Of a stretch of 64,000 bases of DNA, positions 60,302 to 64,000 are shown in pieces. The DNA is from Diprion similis (lineage: Eukaryota > Arthropoda > Insecta > Hymenoptera > Diprionidae): the NCBI RefSeq assembly GCF_021155765.1, contig NC_060112.1:4216001-4280000 (forward strand), in the 5' to 3' direction. Each line of letters begins with the position of its first letter. Within the stretch, counting starts at the first letter, position 1. The translations under genes and the position numbers were made by a program. Under the pieces are notes generated by a model that did no database searches, was not told the origin of the DNA, and saw only the letters and a list, made by a program, of their open reading frames with translations.

Positions 60302-63300
60302 CTAGAAATATGCACACGTATATATGTGGATCCAAGTTATTAATACAGCACGGATTTAGATAATCTAGTTCAGGATGGTTTTATACTAGTCCACACGCTC
60401 GCCGTGAACACATTGCAGTCTTGACTGTCTTAAAGAACGAGTAACTCGGAGAAAAATATATTCACTACATCCGCAATCTCGTTTCTCTCCCTACGTCATG
60501 TGCTTGAAAAATAAAGCATGCGATTTCAGGTTCACCAGACTTTTTTAAGTTTTCATCATTGAGGATTCGGATTTAATATAACCCGGAAAATTATCTAACT
60601 GTTTTTGGTGGCAGTGCAATTATTGGAAGAAATGTTGCTATGAATGAATTCAGAATAATATATATAACTTCTTGCTAAATTTAATACTAAACAGAAATGT
60701 GTTTGTTTGAAAAAAAATGACAAGTAGGTACTTGGGATGGATTTGGCATAGGAACTTACTGAAACAACATCCCAGTTGCTGTTTTACAAATGTTCCAATT
60801 CACGTGCCAACTATTTGCCCCCAGAAGTAACAGCACTTTTTGAAATACCTCGTAATTCTGAGATTTCTTTCAAATTTAAGTAATTTTTTACCTTCTCAAG
60901 GCTTCAGAATATCGCAATGACAAATTTGTTTGTCACATTTTTCAAATCTACTGAAAATTCGTGTGATTATAACATAATCTTGATGGAAGCTTAGATAAAT
61001 TTCAGTCTCTCTGAGAAACCACTCAAGAAGATTTTGAATACATTGAGCCAGAAAGGTATTTGATAAATTTTTTGACACGCATATGTATATTCTATGCTTT
61101 TTGAAACTCTTTTGTTAAGCCTTCGAAGAATCATCGAAGGAAGTTTGAAATTTATTCGTTAATATTTTTGAGGTGTAGAACACGCATGATTGTGGACGAT
61201 AATTTTGTAAAAATTGGCCAGAGAGTTTTGAGCTGAGTTTAATAACGATTAAATATATGACAAGCAGCTGTATATTATAAAATTAGAAATATCTCGGACA
61301 TTCCGACGTCTGAAACATGAAAAGAAATCAAAGTATTTGATGGAAATGTAAGTATATTTTAAGTGCACGTTTATATCGAAACGATTTCGAATATCGGCCA
61401 GCGTTGATCGCGGCTTACACTGCATACAATGATATCTATAGGCGAGGGAAAAACATTAACTAGAATATCCCATGACGCAATTTCCCCCGTAGTATCGAAC
61501 TGCAGATTCCGTACTTACGCAATTCTGTTCGTTAGACTTTCGCTTATCAGGTTGATATATATCTTTGCTTATCATCGAACGATAACAGAGCGCACAAACC
61601 ACGTCGATAAACGATTCAACCCTGCACGTACAATTTATATCGGTTATAGGATGGAAAATTTATTTTTCTAGTCACCGATTTGGCTTCCTTTCTTCTTTCT
61701 TTTCTCCCCATTTAATCCACTTCATTGATACTAACAATGAGGCGTACGAATTAAATTGCGTATATTCGTATGCGCAAATACTAATACGAACAAACGATTT
61801 TAAGCCTTGTATGTAATATGAATGTACTCATAACATTCTCCGTCAGACTAGAATTTTTTTCATAATATACGTTCTTGTCTATATCACAGTTGAATCATAC
61901 ACGAAATTCTTGGTCATTCAAATGCAAGTGTAAACTATAGCGTAATGTCTCGTGCCACACATGCATATTGTGACACGCATGGACATAAATCGTGGAATTA
62001 CGTAACCACGTTTTTGGCGTTCCTGAAAACGTGCCTAAATAATTCTAGATAAATGTGGACCTGTGTCAGATTCACAAAAAAACTTCATGGAATACAGAAT
62101 GGATGAACCATAAAAATCTGATTGATTGAAATAACACAAGAATGAAAAAGTAGATCAAGGCTGATAGTTGTTATTGATTTCCTCAAATAGAAGTCTATCT
62201 TATATGGAAACTCATTTGCGAAGGAAGTACCTGATGATTCACTTACATATCGTTCTGCAAACATTTGCAATTAGTGCACATATATCACGTCATCCTCAGA
62301 TTGCTGAAGGGAACGGATTTTCTAGCTGTGCTTACTACGTCAATCTTGAGCTATAATCATTTTTCAGCATAAACATTAATCGAAAAATATAGTTCAAGGT
62401 GCAAAATGGAGAATTAGTTTTCCTGCTGCAACCAACAAAATACAGTATACAGTAATTTGTTATCGGCGGAGTAATAAATAAATTTTTGCCTTATTTGGTT
62501 GAAAAATGTAGTCAACTGAAGAAACATATTTAATGTTAGAATAATTAGGAAATTTAATGTTGATAACTATAATCGAGTTACATAGTTGCTTGTATCAGAT
62601 TTTCGTGTTGCTTTAACAATACACAAACCGTTATTGTAAAGATACCTATTTGACTATGATTTTCCATCAAATATAACAAATTCAATGTTTCTCATTGTAA
62701 CGGCTCGATTGAATCATTCATTCGAGAGATTATTGTGTACGAGCGGTTGACCTGCGGCAGCTTACACGAATAATCCCAATCTCCTGACAATGATAACATG
62801 CCTCATAGGCTTGTGAAACGTCGAACAAAAGTACGATATCACTCACCTTGTATAAATTACAATGACGAAAAACAATGTATTCGAAATGTTTAGGTTGTTG
62901 CGATAACCGCGGTAGAAGTGCGAAAATTGAATGAAACCAAAATCTTATCGAGGGGAAGGCACCGGTTCGATTGCTTCGAACGTCAAGTTACGCTGATTGT
63001 GCTGCTGCACAAGTAAACTGGAGTTTGTATAAAGTGCAGCAATCGTGGAAACAAATGGTAAGAATGAAAAATGTGAAAGACCCCTCCAGCAAAAAAGTTG
63101 AAAACGCCATTAAACCAATTACTCTCTAACGGGGAAAAATATAAAAAATTGCAAAGTCGAATAAATAGAATTCAAGTAAAGTAAAATCTAGGGAAAACAC
63201 TATCATTTTATATTACGATTTCAATTTGATTCGCGTGTATTCACGTTTATATCACTTTACTTTTTTGTTTATTTAAAGTATATTTTTACGTTTAGCTCAT

Positions 63301-64000
63301 AAATGATATGTTAAAAATCGTAGAATGCGTGTAATCAGAAACAAAAACTGTCATAAACGTATGAAATCTTCACAATTAGCGACAAGCCATAAGAAATACA
63401 AAACCAAGGTCGTTACTGCAAATCATTCAATCACAATATTAATTTGTGGTAACATTAAAGTCGTTGCAAAATGATTTCTCTCAATTTTGTACAGGTTTTG
63501 TTAGAAAAAAATTTCCGCAATACGTCAATTTTATTACCATGTATGTGTAATGCAATGATGTCATCTTTTCTGTGAGTTAATGTGAGTGCTTTTTTAAGTA
63601 AAATCTACTCAGTTCAGATTATTAATGACACACTCATTATCAGTTTTAAAACCTTTCGACGTAAAATTCTCCCCAACAATTCAGTACGAAAGTTAAAGTT
63701 AAGAAAGTCAAAGTACGAAAGTGTTCATTCGAAAGTTAAAAAAGTTTCAAGCGACTGTTTTCATTCACAACGGCAAAACTATGCATCGTATGCAACTAAT
63801 TCACCTTGCAACCGTTGTATCTAAAAATAACTGAATCGAACAATCGTGCTTGCTCAACGTGCCGAGGAGATGCAACGGAATAATCGGACCAAACCTCAGT
63901 CATACACACCAGTCGGAACTATATAAATGTTTGCGTAATAACACTTATTACCGAATGACACAGCTGATCTGTAAACCTAACCCGACCAGAAAACGTGCAA
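60302..64000. other. Upstream of the protease, no further exon identified
   Basis: AT-rich DNA in which the missing 5' exons of the protease could lie if they are in this window. I looked on the minus strand for an IVGG-type activation motif followed by a phase-0 donor and found none. A 7 bp hairpin (CCTTCGA..TCGAAGG) lies at about 61,121-61,141. Several open frames of 60-80 codons have no family resemblance. The last 700 bases are plain AT-rich DNA. Confidence 0.4.

Overview
The window is eukaryotic nuclear DNA from an animal, almost certainly an insect. The genes are split by short GT-AG introns, 3' ends carry AATAAA signals, and all five genes have clear animal counterparts. The gene content fits a hymenopteran such as a sawfly or wasp, but that placement is only a guess from the look of the proteins. 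I see no bacterial, plasmid, viral or CRISPR features.

Left part (1-9,790): three nuclear genes for mitochondrial proteins lie side by side. ClpX (AAA+ unfoldase, + strand, 6 exons) converges on SLC25A46 (outer-membrane carrier-like protein, - strand, 5 exons). SLC25A46 is head-to-head with the intronless mRpL39 (mitoribosomal protein, + strand), with a shared 0.9 kb upstream region. A 351 bp fold-back MITE with TA flanks lies between ClpX and SLC25A46.

Middle (about 11,100-42,830): half of the window is one head-to-tail satellite array with a 312 bp monomer and about 100 copies. The outermost monomers are the most diverged. Because 312 is a multiple of 3 and one frame lacks stops, the array shows artificial-looking open frames of up to 1,003 codons, but the variation between monomers does not look like a protein under selection. 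Inside the array there are recent block duplications, above all a tandem duplication of a 10-monomer (3,120 bp) block with very few differences. Each monomer carries a 9 bp inverted repeat built around two PstI-type CTGCAG sites.

Right part (44,561-60,301): RAD18 (RING-UBZ-SAP ubiquitin ligase for DNA damage tolerance, + strand, 7 exons), then Spag1/DNAAF13 (TPR and RPAP3_C protein that helps pre-assemble axonemal dynein, + strand, 10 exons), then the 3' part of a trypsin-like serine protease with an unusual hydrophobic C-terminal tail (- strand, 5 exons seen, 5' end not found). A miRNA-like hairpin lies just upstream of Spag1. Two long fold-back MITEs lie between Spag1 and the protease, one flanked by TTAA as in piggyBac insertions.

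I rebuilt the gene models by hand from splice sites, phase continuity and family similarity. For the first four multi-exon genes the exon lengths add up to whole codons. There were no database searches behind any call.
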